A stretch of DNA of 64,000 nt from Amphiura filiformis (GCF_039555335.1 NC_092640.1:44294099-44358098); one strand, 5' to 3'; positions 1 to 10,699 are shown, numbered from the stretch's first letter. The notes: generated from the letters alone by a model not told the origin. Translations and numbers: made by a program.

Positions 1-192
1 AAGCCGTGCGTATGAATTTTGGTACTATTACAACAAAAATGTCATATAATGAGAGAAAATATACCATTTTGAAGCATCAAACCCTAAAAATTACTTTTTT
101 GGCTATATAACTTGATCAATTTCAGCGATTTAAAACAGTTGTATTTCCATGTATTTCCAAACTCATAGTTGCATCTATGTGATTTAATGCAG

Positions 193-548
193 GCAGTGGC
201 TGCACCTCAGATCAACATAATGTTCATCATATTTCATCTGATGATGAACTTTTCAGGCAATGGATCATCATGCTCCTCAAGTTTAACATATGTTCACTAA
301 GTCAGTACAATAACAAAAGAAATGAAACTACAATTCAACCTATAAATCATTCCAAAATTGCTCCACTATCTACGACAACAGATACAATAGTAGATACAAC
401 AACTCGCTATGCAATTGGCCCTACAACTCGCCCTACAACTCGCTCCACAACTCGCCCAAGTAGATCTTGCCATACACAATCGCCACATGTAACGAGTCAC
501 ATTATGGTGTTAAATAAACCCTCTATGATGCCCTGGATGTGGAAGTGA
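193..548 (+). CDS. Possible terminal exon of an unidentified upstream gene
   Basis: An open frame runs from an AG at 191-192 to a TGA at 546-548, with an in-frame stop at 180-182 just upstream, so a spliced start fits better than an ATG. The first part is ordinary mixed sequence. The last third is threonine/arginine-rich, with a PTTR-type short repeat built on a 12-base tandem DNA repeat (about 398-455). The end of the frame, from about 472, lies inside the duplicated block that recurs at 1796, so the original stop may have been replaced when that block formed. I do not recognise the protein; a low-complexity tail of a secreted or mucin-like product is one guess. It could also be a chance frame. 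Confidence 0.3.
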
Positions 549-635
549 AGTGTCTGATGATTCGCCTAGCCCCATTTCCCTAAAATTAAATTTTCATAAA
601 AGCTAATTTGGCAGAGGAGGGCCTCGAATCCATGC

Positions 636-795
636 CGTTACCGCTATTTACTAACCACCGCTGGGATTCGAACCCGCAACCTCTCGCACCATAGTCGAAC
701 GCCTTATCGATTGAGCTAACTTGAGTGCTATCATGGCTATCGTACCTAAAACGTCAGTAGAGTACCAATGCGCTATACCAACTGCCCACTGATTA
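636..795 (-). repeat. tRNA-headed SINE, truncated copy
   Basis: The minus strand at about 655-722 shows a tRNA-like A box (TAGCTCAATCGATAAGGC) and a B box (GGTTCGAATCCC). A second tRNA-like A-box segment lies upstream on that strand, toward position 790. The body seen in the sister copy at 1975-2271 is missing. The flanks do not fold into a full tRNA acceptor stem, so this is a SINE, not a working tRNA gene. Confidence 0.6.
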
Positions 796-934
796 TTAAG
801 TAGCCATATTAACCCCAACAGAACCCCAAAGTTAATAAAAAAGGAAATAAAAGATTAGATTACTATAAAAATGATACAGTAATTTTTAGCATGTTTCTAT
901 GTAATATTTACATAGATTTTTCATCATCCTTTCA

Positions 935-1314
935 GTCTTCATTTTCATTAAATTAAAAAAATGGTACATATGAAATTAAAATAAAATACTCTGCCTTCTA
1001 AACTAGATCAATTATACTGAGATTGAGTATCAGGAATAGTTCTATATGATGTACAGTTAATATTTATATATTCTTTTTACATGGGGTGCTTGTTTTACAA
1101 AAAAATATTTCATTGAAAACCTTCCCACTCAGCTATTTCAAAAGGTAACAGGCCTAGCATGTGCAATAAACTAGCATTGACATGAATGTTATTTTTAAAA
1201 CATTTTATAAACGCTTTGATTTTGGCGTATACTGCTCTAATCATGACCAGGGATCATGATCTGTATAACATTACTATTCATTACAACATTACCGGAACAT
1301 TACAACACTGCAAC
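935..1314 (+). promoter_or_regulatory. Conserved 5' flank / probable promoter of exon 1A
   Basis: About 370 bp directly upstream of exon 1A are shared with 2562-2891 (exon 1B) and, more distantly, with 11144-11509 (gene 2). Conserved pieces include GTCTTCATTTTCATTAAATT, a CTTCTAAACTAGATCAATTA block, and a TATA-like stretch (CAATAAACTAGC here, CTATAAATTAGC in gene 2) about 140 bp before the ATG. Conservation across copies that diverge elsewhere suggests regulatory or 5' UTR function; no start site is shown by the sequence. Confidence 0.45.
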
Positions 1315-1543
1315 ATGGCTACACCAAATATCCAACGGACAATACCACAACCATTGTACTGCAATCATGACCACTTTTGGATGGCTCTCAACACATATTA
1401 TCAACACACAGAAAATCAGGAAATTCTTGCAAAATGGACAGAGGAAGAATTTGACTCAAATGTAGTGAAAGTTTTATCTGAAAAATTTGGTGATAAACTT
1501 ACTGATCAGCCATTGCGTGTGCTAGGTGTGGGTAGCAGTGAAG
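1315..1543 (+). CDS. HNMT-like: Gene 1, exon 1A
   Basis: Starts at AACATGG and ends at a GTAAGG donor after one base of the codon for the last loop glycine. Residue 33 (QHTENQ) is Glu, aligned with Glu28 of human HNMT, which contacts histamine. Among the seven first exons only this one keeps Glu there. Confidence 0.85.
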
Positions 1544-3222
1544 GTAAGGCCAAATGGAAATTTATTTCGGCGTTAATGCTAGGCGAAACCCAATATTGAC
1601 AAACAATAAATTAAAGGCATGCCTAAAATACCCATATGGTATTTTATTTATTTATTTATTTAATAATAATAATAAATACTGAACTTATAACGCGCACAAA
1701 TTTCCAAGGGATGCGAGGCGCGAGAAGAAGACAGAAGGAAGGGAAACATCATATTTGGGGAAGAGATGAGTTTTAAGAAGACTTTTAAAAGTCATACACA
1801 CTCGCCACATGTAATGAGTCACATTATGGTGTTCAATAAACCCTCTATGCTGCCCTGGATGTGGAAGTGAATTGTCTGATGATTTGCCTAGCACCATTTC
1901 CCTAAAATGAAATTTTCATAAAAGCTAATTTGGCAGAGGAGGGCCTCGAACAGTTGCCATTACCATGGTTACCGCTATTTAGCGCAGTGATTTATAGTGC
2001 GCTACGTACGCATAGGCACAACGCCTAGACGTTGATCCACAAGCCTCAGCACACTTTACAGGTTGTCGCTAACCACTATGACCCCACATCATTCCATAAA
2101 CCATTAAACAACAACACAGGCACTTGTGACTAAGAAGCGCACACCTATAGACATTCCACAATAGACCTTCGCAGCCAGGATCAGCCCCAAGTTTTGTACG
2201 GGTTACAACGAGACAATTAGCGGTAAGTTCCTTGTCCAGGGGAATTTCAAGCTAACCCAATATTAGAGCGTACTAACCACCGCTGGGATTCGAACCCGCA
2301 ACCTCTCGCACCATAGTCGAACGCCTTATCGATTGAGCTAACTTGAGTGCTATCATGGCTATCGTACCTAAAACGTCAGTAGAGTACCAATGCGCTAGAC
2401 CACCTGCCCACTGATTGTTAAGTAGCCATCTTAACCCCAACAGAACCCCAAAGTTAATTTCAGGAAATAACAGATTATTATAAAGATTACTATAAAAATG
2501 ATACAGTCATTTTTAGCAGGTTTCTATGTAATATTTACATAGATTTTTCATCATCTTTTCAGTCTTCATTTTCATTAAATTAAAAAAATGGTACATATGA
2601 AATTAAAATAAAATACTCTGCCTTCTAAACTAGATCAATTATACTGCGATTGAGTATCAGGAATAGTTCTATATGATGTACAGTTAATATTTATCTATTC
2701 TTTTTACATGGGGTGCTTGTTTTACAAAACAATATTCATTGAAAACCCTCCCACTCAGCTATTTCAAAAGGTAACAGGCCTAGCATGTGCAATAAACTAG
2801 CATTGACATGAATGTTATTTTTAAAACATTTTATAAACGCTTTACCGTTACTATTCATTACAACATTACCGGAACATTACAACACTGCAACATGGCTACA
2901 CCAAATATCCAACGGACAATACCACAACCATTGTACTGCAATCATGACCACTTTTGGATGGCTCTCAACACATATTATCAACACACAGGACATCAGGAAA
3001 TTCTTGCAAAATGGACAGAGGAAGAATTTGACTCAAATGTAGTGAAAGTTTTATCTGAACAATTTGGTGATAAACTTACTGATCAGCCATTGCGTGTGCT
3101 AGGTGTGGGTAGCAGTGAAGGTAAGGCCAAATGGAAATTTTTATTTTGGCGTTAATGCTAGGCGAAACCCAATATTGACAAACAATAAATTAAAGGCATG
3201 CCTAAAATACCCATATGGTATT

Positions 3223-3262
<40 letters not shown>

Positions 3263-6200
3263 TAATAATAATAAATACTGAACTTATAACGCGCACAAAT
3301 TTCCAAGGGATGCGAGGCGCGAGAAGAAGACAGAAGGAAGGGAAACATCATATTTGGGGGGAGAGATGAGTTTTAAGGAGACTTTTAAAAGTCCCAATGC
3401 TATGGGCCATTCTGATGACTATTGGCAGCTTATTCCAAAGACTGGGGCCAGCCACAGAAAAGGCAGTATCCCCAGCCAGTTTGAAGGTTCTGGGGATAAC
3501 AAGCGAGTTACCAGCCGATCGGAGATAGTATGAGGACTGGCGGATATGGAGCAATGAAGAGAGGTATTCAGGAGAATCCAGATTGACACATTTGTAAGTG
3601 TGGACAAGCGTACGAAATTTAATTCGTTCAGCCACAGGAAGCCAGTGAAGCTGGGCAAGTAATGGGGATGTGGAAGTGAATCTGGACTTCTGGAAGATGA
3701 GGCGGGCAGATTTGTTCTGGATACCCTGCAGACGTTGAATGTTTTTCTGAGGGATGCCATTAAGGAGGGAGGAACAGTAATCTATCCTAGACAATATAAG
3801 GGCACGCACAATGTTATTACACGTGTTGAAGTCAATGAAACGTCTTATCCTGCCAAGATTCCGTAGTTGCCAATTAAGGGACCGACAAAGCTGAGTGATA
3901 TGGTCGGACATCTTCAAGTCACCATCAAATACAACGCCAAGATTTTTTTATTGAGGCGGAGAGTTTGATAACATGCTCATCGAGGTGAAGAGTGTAAAAC
4001 TTCACCAATTCATAATGAGTAGCAGAGGCGGCAATGAAATATTCAGTTTTTGCCATATTGAGCTTGAGCTTGTTACTCTGAAGCCACACCCTCAACTCAT
4101 TGATGCAATTAATGAGGTTAAAGAGGGCACAAGCCGCATCACCAGGTATAGCAGGATCAAAGACGCCAAACAACTGAACATCACCCGCATAAAAATGGAA
4201 TTGAACATCATGGTGACGAATGATCTGACCCATAGGAATAGTGTAATAACAGAAAGCCTGTGGCCCGAGAACAGACCCTTGGGGTACACCATGTTTGAGA
4301 AGAGCAGTCTCGGAAAACGTGCCCTTAACAAAAACCTGACTAGTTCTGTTGGTCAGGTAGGTCTTGAAAAAATTCAAGGCAGTGTCAGTGAGACCAAATT
4401 CTTGACTCAACCGCCGCAATAGAATACCATGATCAACTGTATCAAATGCGGCGGTCAAGTCAAGTAACACAACAAAGACAGCTTTCCGGCCATCAACAGC
4501 TCTCATTATTTGATCGTGAACATGTAGGAGGGCTGTCTCAGTGCTATGACCTGTCCGGTAGGCCGATTGGAGTGGCTCGGACAGGTCATGGCTGTTGACA
4601 TGGTACGATACCTGCATGAGCAGAGACAGCTTTCTCTATGAGTTTCCCCAAAAAGGGCAAGTTAGAGACGGGACGGTAATTAGATAACTGTTGATTGTCA
4701 AGGGATGGTTTCTTTAACACAGGCGTGATAACAGCTTTTCTTAGGTGAGAAGGAAAAATACCAGTGGTTAAGGATGAATTAACGATCTTCACGAGCACAG
4801 GTAGGAGCAAAGTAAGATGTTGTTTTAATAGCCAAGTAGGCATAGGATCAGAGACACTAGTTTTGGATTGACATTTCATTATTAATTGATGAAGATCATC
4901 ATCAGACAGTGCAAGGAAAGTAGAGAGAGAAGGAACAGAGACACTTTGATCAGATCTAACAACAAGATCTTGGCAGCTGCTACAACTGTCAAGATCAACC
5001 TTACAAGAACATGAACTCTTACTGTCAACATCTTTACGTATTTTGTCAACTTTGTTCACAAAGAAATTTCTAAAACTATTTGCCAACCTAACAGGATCAC
5101 TACAATCAGGTAGAGAGCACTGGCTCTTATTAAGCAAAGTATTGACTGTTTTGAACATGTCCTTAGTATTACAGTTCAACAGAGTCTCATTAAAATATAA
5201 TTTCTTCTCAGTGGCAATGACATCAGCAACCTTCCGCTGAGATGAGATGTACGCCTGGCGGTCAGTGTCACTGCGCGACTTTCTCCAACGCCTTTCACAA
5301 CGCCGTTTGTACTGCCATCTTGGACAGACTTGTTGAACCATCTAGGTTGACTACGAACAGAACGTGTCCTACATGTAATTGGTGCATGAGAGTCAAGGAC
5401 ATCTTGGCAACCAGTATTATAGGCATAAACCAGAGAGTCTAAATCATCATACTCCGAAGCAATGATAGAATCCATCTTAGCTGAAAGATCATCAGAGAAC
5501 AACTTTATGTCCATATCGCGAAAGTTCCTGAATGAATATGATATTTTGTGAGCGGTGAGTTTTGGAAGGTCAACAGTAGCAGCGATCAAATAATGGTCAG
5601 AAACATGAAGAGGGTAGTTGGTGCACGCCTCAACAGTGATATCCTCTTTTCTGACAATTATCAGGTCCAATGTGTTTCCAGATTTATGTGTGGGAATTTA
5701 TTTATTTATTTATTTATTTATTTATTAGACTTCATCACTTGCATTAATATATGTGATCACCATTGAGCGATGTAAATCGCCATGGTCATGATTACTAGGT
5801 TATCTGAGGTTAACTGATAATTGAACAAGATTCCCTAAGAATATATAACTTGTAAATTAAGAAGTTAATATATTTTTTTCCCAATAGGTAATCTAGAAAC
5901 TTTACAGCTACAGAAATTGAAAACCAAATTCTCTCGAATATCTGCAACTGTCATTGAACCAAGCACAGAGCAGATCTCCAAGTATCAAGAAATGGTACAT
6001 CAGAAGAGCAGCAATATTACCGGTATTGAATACAGTTGGTACAACCAAACCTTCCAAGAGTTCGTAACATCTATGGAAGCAGGACAGAAGTACCATTTCA
6101 TCACCATTGTCCATGCCATATACTATACGGGGAAAGTAGAAGAAACAGTCCAAACGTTCTATGAGTTATTGGAACCTGGTGGGATGATATTGATGATAAT

Positions 6201-7028
6201 AACAGCAGGTAGGTAAGTCACTCAAATTACTGAAGTTTGTTGTGGGTAGAGACATGTCTACAAGATTCTGAAAGTAGGACATTAAAAAAATTGAACCTAT
6301 TTCTATACCCAAGCCCTGGATTTTCTCCAAATTGTTGTGCAATTTTGGCTCAAGATTGGCTTAGTTTTGGCTCAACTAGCAACACATTTGAACAAAAAGA
6401 CCATCATCTATATTCCAGTTTTCACCAAAAAAGGGTCATACTTAGTATACCTGAAGGTCAAAAATGAGACCCATATAGCCATTTGTACTGTTAGTCCCAA
6501 GGCAAGAGAGCTTAGAATTCAGGGCAGGAATATGAGTACCATTAATCACCATAAGTCAAAAATATAAGGTCTCCACATGATTACATAACTCTGAAGATAC
6601 TTAAATAAAAGCAATACAACTTTTCTGTCACAGACACCGGTATGCCATTGCCGTCGAAGATATTCCCTCAGCTAGCGGTGGAAGAGCAGAAGGTATTCCA
6701 CAATTTTATCACATCCACAGATGTGAAATCTGTTCTCAGCAAGTACCAGATGGCCTATACTCAATCTTCTTATATAGTATCAGCAGATGTAACCACCTGT
6801 TTCACACAAGATGAAATGACACCTGTCACCAAGCTTCTACTTGATTTCATAACTTTTATAGTGAAGTTTCAGGAATCAGTACCAGCCGAAACCTTCAATG
6901 AAGTCATGGATTTTATCAAACGTAATACACGTGTCAAGAAAGGTGATAAAGGTGATGATAAATATTACTTTGATACTGACTGTGATATTCTAGTAATATC
7001 AAAGAAGGTAATATCTGCCAAGATCTGA
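1315..7028 (+). CDS. HNMT-like: HNMT-like methyltransferase, gene 1 (alternative first exons)
   Basis: Exons: 1315-1543 (1A) or 2892-3120 (1B), then 5888-6208 and 6634-7028, giving 314 residues against 292 in human HNMT. This family moves a methyl group from SAM to a small amine in the cytosol. With 1A, the SAM loop GVGSSEG is at residues 71-77, the acidic EP at 100-101, a VHAIYY segment at 151-156, and the LEPGG turn follows. Splice sites are GT-AG, all phase 1. The start is the ATG in AACATGG, shared by most copies; an in-frame ATG at 1186 lies in the flank. Intron 1 holds the second first exon and a LINE. The stop used by sister genes is read as lysine, adding nine residues. His replaces the histamine-binding Gln143 of human HNMT. 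Family assignment is firm; substrate is unknown. Confidence 0.85.
1645..1795 (-). mobile_element. 3' end fragment of the same LINE
   Basis: Matches 3222-3390: (TTTA)n tail plus about 130 bp of 3' UTR and last codons. It ends at the tandem-duplication join, so it is a duplication product and not a separate insertion. Confidence 0.8.
1975..2412 (-). repeat. tRNA-headed SINE, fuller copy
   Basis: Same SINE as at 636-795, with the tRNA-like head at about 2280-2345 on the minus strand and roughly 290 bp of body running to lower coordinates. The element sits in the 5' flank of exon 1B. Confidence 0.6.
2562..2891 (+). promoter_or_regulatory. Conserved 5' flank / probable promoter of exon 1B
   Basis: Duplicate of the exon 1A flank. 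It lacks about 50 bp of the stretch immediately upstream of the start region, so the two first exons would have different leaders even if both promoters work. Confidence 0.4.
2892..3120 (+). CDS. HNMT-like: Gene 1, alternative exon 1B
   Basis: Near-identical copy of exon 1A with the same length, phase and GTAAGG donor. The protein differs at QHTGHQ (Gly-His for Glu-Asn at 33-34) and at Gln for Lys at position 57. No second copy of exons 2-3 follows before 5888, so 1A and 1B must compete for the same downstream exons, or one is silent. Confidence 0.8.
3222..5697 (-). mobile_element. CR1/L2-type LINE, 5'-truncated, in intron 1 of gene 1
   Basis: On the minus strand the order is: C-terminal endonuclease piece (VSDHYLI, around 5600), linker, reverse transcriptase (LLDLTAAFDTVDH, GVPQGSVLGP and a motif-C region reading FYAGD where the family has YADD, at about 4450-4190), then the RT C-terminal part (NYRPVS earlier; LHWLPVAERIKF, GPSLWNKLP) ending with a stop at 3348. 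A (TTTA)n tail lies at 3222-3260. The frame is spread over at least three reading frames and catalytic motif C is altered, so it is dead. It inserted into a TTTA tract: the flanking intron sequence resumes after another TTTA run at 5698-5730, matching 11850-11890 in gene 2. Confidence 0.85.
5888..6208 (+). CDS. HNMT-like: Gene 1, exon 2
   Basis: 321 bases, phase 1 at both ends. The acceptor follows a T-rich tract; the donor is GCAG|GTAGGT, with a second strong donor (GTAAGT) four bases downstream that would shift frame. Encodes the EPSTEQ acidic SAM motif, the YEW/YSW-NQT segment and LLEPGGM. Confidence 0.85.
6634..7028 (+). CDS. HNMT-like: Gene 1, exon 3
   Basis: Acceptor CTGTCACAG. Encodes the family C-terminal half: KYQMAYTQSSY, SADVTTCF, the LLLDFIT helix and a closing KYYFDTDCDILVIS strand. 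It lacks a linker of about 12 residues present in gene 2. The TAG found in sister genes is AAG here, so reading continues to TGA at 7026. Confidence 0.85.
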
Positions 7029-7052
7029 TCCAATCAAACCAAAGTTGGCATT

Positions 7053-7058
7053 AATAAA
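7053..7058 (+). terminator. AATAAA polyadenylation signal, gene 1
   Basis: Canonical hexamer 25 bases after the stop, in a stretch that is also conserved after gene 3. Confidence 0.5.
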
Positions 7059-7164
7059 CTTGAGATATAGGCATAAACAAAGTATGCCAGGGACTTGGGG
7101 ACGGGGTTTCAGTAAGCTTTGATACTGTGGAGTGTGGAACAATGATAGCCAGGGAGCCAGAAAG

Positions 7165-7400
7165 GAATCAACTGACTCTTAAAGTGGAGTAAACTAGCAC
7201 TGACTCGCAAAAGGAGTCGCTTGAGTGTCACAAGAGAGTCAGTTGACTCTACCCGTGGAGTCAATTGCCTCTATCTGCGAAGTCGTGTATGGCATGTATG
7301 GCGTGTACTTATTTAACACTGACTCTTACTCTCGGAACTGACTTTTTCACTGCAGAGTCAATTGACTCTACCCGTGGAGTCAATTGATTCTAAATACAGA
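7165..7400. repeat. Cluster of GAGTCAATTGACTC-type palindromes
   Basis: GAGTC/GACTC pentamers recur on both strands, with two near-identical palindromic modules (7236-7270 and 7354-7388) joined to CTACCCGTGGAGTCAATTG. No open frame is associated. Probably a degenerate short repeat. Confidence 0.5.
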
Positions 7401-7620
7401 GTCATTGATGCCGCTGTACGCATTGTATTGCTGAGTAGCAGCCATTTTGCATTATCATACTGCTGTGTGCTGCTGTTCAGCAAGCTTGTCATTCGCACGT
7501 TTTACCATATATAAGTGTGTACAATATGATGGGATATTTTCATGATGTAGGCTAACTTGGTCTTGAGCTGAATCCACAGGAGAATTTTAACCTGACTGTA
7601 AGGTAAAGCTAAGCTAATAA

Positions 7621-8091
7621 GGGCGCACACCACTAAATAAACTCCCATTGAAATACGTGTAAATATACATGAAAGTAAGTTTGTTTTTCTACCCCATGTA
7701 AAACCATTTTTCATATTTTGGTAGCACCAATGTCTTAAATAAAGATTAAAATTTAATTTAAAATGGGTTTTTTGACACAAGTTGAGACTAACTTTTAAGC
7801 TACGGGGACCTGAACAGCGCCACCCTTATTTTCAGCTTGCACGAATGCCTCCTTACCATGTCCGTACGCGGATTAGTTTTGGGAGCCAAACTTTTTGACC
7901 AGATCAAGATGCATCATTTTGTGATATTCTGAACATTTACCAATTGCATATCTTTTAATTTAATTATAATAAACACTCATGGCTACTCATCTTGCTCCCA
8001 AGGGGCACCCACTTGTTTGCACTACCGACCTATGTTTACCGGGACTATCAAGGGTTACACCAAATGCGGAAGGATTTAGTGGTGTGCTGCC
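7621..8091. mobile_element. Miniature inverted-repeat element, copy 1
   Basis: 471 bp beginning GGGCGCACACCACTAAAT and ending with nearly its inverse (ATTTAGTGGTGTGCTGCC). Almost identical to 9047-9516. No long open frame. Terminal inverted repeats of about 18 bp indicate a non-autonomous DNA transposon. Confidence 0.7.
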
Positions 8092-9046
8092 TTCTAAGAA
8101 CAAAATATTTTTGTTTTTCCTTATTTTTGGAATCAGTGTTAAACATCTTAAAAAAGTGTCATTTCTTTTTATTGCTAGTCGCTCCAAAGTTATAAAACAG
8201 CGCTTCAAACAAGTTCGCACCTAGTGAAAAATGGGCTACTTTTTGCCCTTTTGAGAATTCTAGGGTCACAGCAACATAGTAGGCCATGTTAAACTGTATT
8301 TATATTCCCATTGATATCAGAAAAGTGATTGATTTCTTTCAAAAATATTCACAATCATAAATATGACATGGTGGACAAACAGTATGTGAGCATTCCGCCC
8401 CCCCGCTCTTTATCATGCAGTATATACGGATATGCCAAAGGCCTATGTTCTAAAGTTTGGGGGTATGGGTAGCTGGAACGTCATTTTGGCACTTTAAAAT
8501 GTTCATTTTCCAAGTTGTGTGTATTATTGTGGCAAGATCTAAAATTAAGAAAACCCATCATTCAAATTGTTTGATATATTTCTCTCTTGGGAATTGAATA
8601 TTTGAGAATATCTTAAAAATACCGGCATTTTGGGCCGTGTATTACGAAAAAAGCATGCATTGACTTTCAAAGTCTATTGTGACCCAATTAAATGGTCAGT
8701 GATTATTTTAAAAACGTTAATATACGAGTTTTGTTCTTATAATTACATTTTGCATCAAAATAATTTCAAAGATGTTTCACTTTTTCTGCGCCGGGATAAT
8801 CAAAAGTGACCACTCCTGTGATGTTAAGGCCAAAATAGCTCATTTCTATAGCACGGTCTTAAATTGTCGATTCGATGGGAACTTGTGTTTTGAAGACAAT
8901 TTCGTGTGCGTTTAAGAATGAAATCGCGTATTTGTACACGGTAACAGAAAATAGACATGTTTTCTTTGCAAGTAGAAAAGTTTCAGGCAAAAATCTTAAA
9001 ATCAGGTATCAATCATGCCCATAGCCTAAAAAAATGAGTCTTCGAA

Positions 9047-9516
9047 GGGCGCACACCACTAAATAAACTCCCATTGAAATACGTGTAAATATACATGAAA
9101 GTAAGTTTGTTTTTCTACCCCATGTAAAACCATTTTTCATATTTTGGTAGCACCAATGTCTTAAATAAAGATTAAAATTTAATTTAAAATGGGTTTTTGA
9201 CACAAGTTGAGACTAACTTTTAAGCTACGGGGACCTGAACAGCGCCACCCTTATTTTCAGCTTGCACGAATGCCTCCTTACCATGTCCGTACGCGGATTA
9301 GTTTTGGGAGCCAAACTTTTTGACCAGATCAAGATGCATCATTTTGTGATATTCTGAACATTTACCAATTGCATATCTTTTAATTTAATTATAATAAACA
9401 ATCATGGCTACTCATCTTGCTCCCAAGGGACACCCACTTGTTTGCACTACCGACCTATGTTTACCGGGACTATCAAGGGTTACACCAAATGCGGAAGGAT
9501 TTAGTGGTGTGCTGCC
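9047..9516. mobile_element. Miniature inverted-repeat element, copy 2
   Basis: Second copy, same orientation as 7621-8091 and separated from it by 955 bp of unrelated sequence in which I see no gene. Near-identity of the copies points to recent insertion or a recent local duplication. Confidence 0.7.
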
Positions 9517-9552
9517 ATAAAAAAGGGGGGGTGACTGGCGAAGCGGCGAATT

Positions 9553-9578
9553 CGAGCCGCGAGGCGCGAAGCGGCTCG
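9553..9578. repeat. GC-rich hairpin
   Basis: CGAGCCGC and GCGGCTCG form a perfect 8-bp stem around a 10-base loop, in a locally GC-rich patch that stands out from the A+T-rich surroundings. Confidence 0.5.
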
Positions 9579-9639
9579 TTTTCCCAAGCAATAGTCTGAA
9601 CACAACTAAAAACGCCGAACTTAGAGTATGAAATAATTA

Positions 9640-10050
9640 TAAAATGAATTGCACTATTTTTAGATCTCAAGATATTTATAGGTACTAAGACACTGTTTAT
9701 GAACTATTAATATAGACATTTTAGTTCAAACACAGTGTGTTTAATTTGTTGTAATTAATGTGTACGCATTTTTTATACAATTTGCCGATATCATATGCAC
9801 ATTTGCAGCACTAAATGTTAGGGAATTTACAGAAATCTCATCCCATTTTGAGAATATTCCGCTATTGTATTGTTATATGTGTACTTTCATCAAGCTGTAG
9901 TTAGGTAAAAAAAAGACAATTAAATTAAATGGATTAGCCTTTAACAGGGAAACATACCCTTCTAAATTAATCCAATTAGCATTTTCTCTTCTGATTAACA
10001 TTTTATAGCGATTATAATTTTGTGCATTTTATGAAATTGTATGCACCTGT
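9640..10050. repeat. Dispersed degenerate repeat (reverse-transcriptase-relic family)
   Basis: Shares phrases such as CAAGCTGTAGTTAGGTAAA, a CATACCCTTCTAAAT block and CTGATTAACATTTTATAG with 15090-16575, 26610-27480 and 34260-35540. The longest relatives (16430-16575, 35380-35540) carry recognisable reverse-transcriptase codons, so this is probably an old LINE fragment. Confidence 0.5.
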
Positions 10051-10051
10051 A

Positions 10052-10545
10052 TGTATAATATGAAACTTTGCGGAGTTTTTATCACTGTGTGTTTTCCTTC
10101 TGATAAACATCATTGAGTTGCATATAATCATGATTATAGTTAGGTTAAAAATTGACAACAAATATCGAGTCATATGCACTTTTAAGTCTGTATATTTTAT
10201 GCAGATATTTAGTTTTGACAGAAAAAAAGTCACATCATAAAATAATGATAATGGTGGTCTAACAAGCCATTTGGTTAGCATGTTTATGTAATACTGTATG
10301 CATAATATGAAACTTTGCGGAGTTTTTATCACTGTGTGTTTTCCTTCTGATAAACATCATCGAGTTGTATATAATCATGATTATAGTTAGGTTAAAAATT
10401 GACAACAAATATCGAGTCATATGCACTTTTAAGTCTGTATATTTTATGCAGATATTTAGTTTTGACAGAAAAAAAGTCACATCATAAAATAATGATAATG
10501 GTGATCTAACAAGCCATTTGGTTAGCATGTTTATGTAATATTCTT
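10052..10545. repeat. 247-bp tandem duplication
   Basis: Two head-to-tail copies (from about 10057 and 10304) of a block containing TGAAACTTTGCGGAGTTTTT and AATATCGAGTCATATGCACT, differing at only a few sites. The unit belongs to the same dispersed family as 9640-10050. Confidence 0.75.
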
Positions 10546-10610
10546 ACAGCATGAGCATGTGCAGGATGAAATAAAGCAATAATTGCCCTGTATACATGGT
10601 ACATCTGCCT

Positions 10611-10699
10611 TTTTAGCCGAGCGAAATAAACAATGCAGACGCGCCGGACGCGAGTTGTTAATCGGTGATGAACAACGGTGAAACATGATTGAATCCCTT
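10611..10699. mobile_element. Half of an inverted-repeat element
   Basis: Matches the right arm of the foldback at 30013-30168 (TTAATCGGTGATGAACAACG and AACATGATTGAATCCCTTT). Followed directly by a long (ATTT)n run, 10701-10761, and an interspersed-repeat fragment to about 11143. Confidence 0.6.

Larger units (their letters stand above)
472..1795. repeat. Tandem duplication, unit A (promoter, exon 1A, LINE end)
   Basis: This block and the next (1796-3395) are the same sequence in direct orientation: a conserved leader, a tRNA-headed SINE remnant, about 370 bp of 5' flank, HNMT-like exon 1, the start of intron 1 and the last 150 bp or so of a LINE. The join at about 1795 puts LINE sequence directly against the leader, which shows that the LINE was already present when the unit duplicated. 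Unit A lacks about 290 bp of SINE body that unit B keeps. Confidence 0.85.
1796..3395. repeat. Tandem duplication, unit B (promoter, exon 1B, LINE)
   Basis: Second copy of the duplicated block. Relative to unit A it keeps a fuller SINE (1975-2412), lacks about 50 bp of the 5' leader just before exon 1, and continues into the rest of the LINE instead of ending at the duplication join. The two copies are otherwise nearly identical, so the duplication looks recent compared with the divergence between the six genes. Confidence 0.85.

Noticed and set aside
1186-1314. In-frame ATG at 1186 upstream of exon 1A that would add 43 residues
   Set aside because: The added sequence is not conserved as protein in 1B or the other copies, and the ATG at 1315 has a good context (AACATGG) shared across the array.
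7621-9516. The twin 471-bp repeats as a pair of long terminal repeats
   Set aside because: Each copy has its own inverted ends and starts GG/ends CC, not TG/CA. The 955 bp between shows no primer site or coding.
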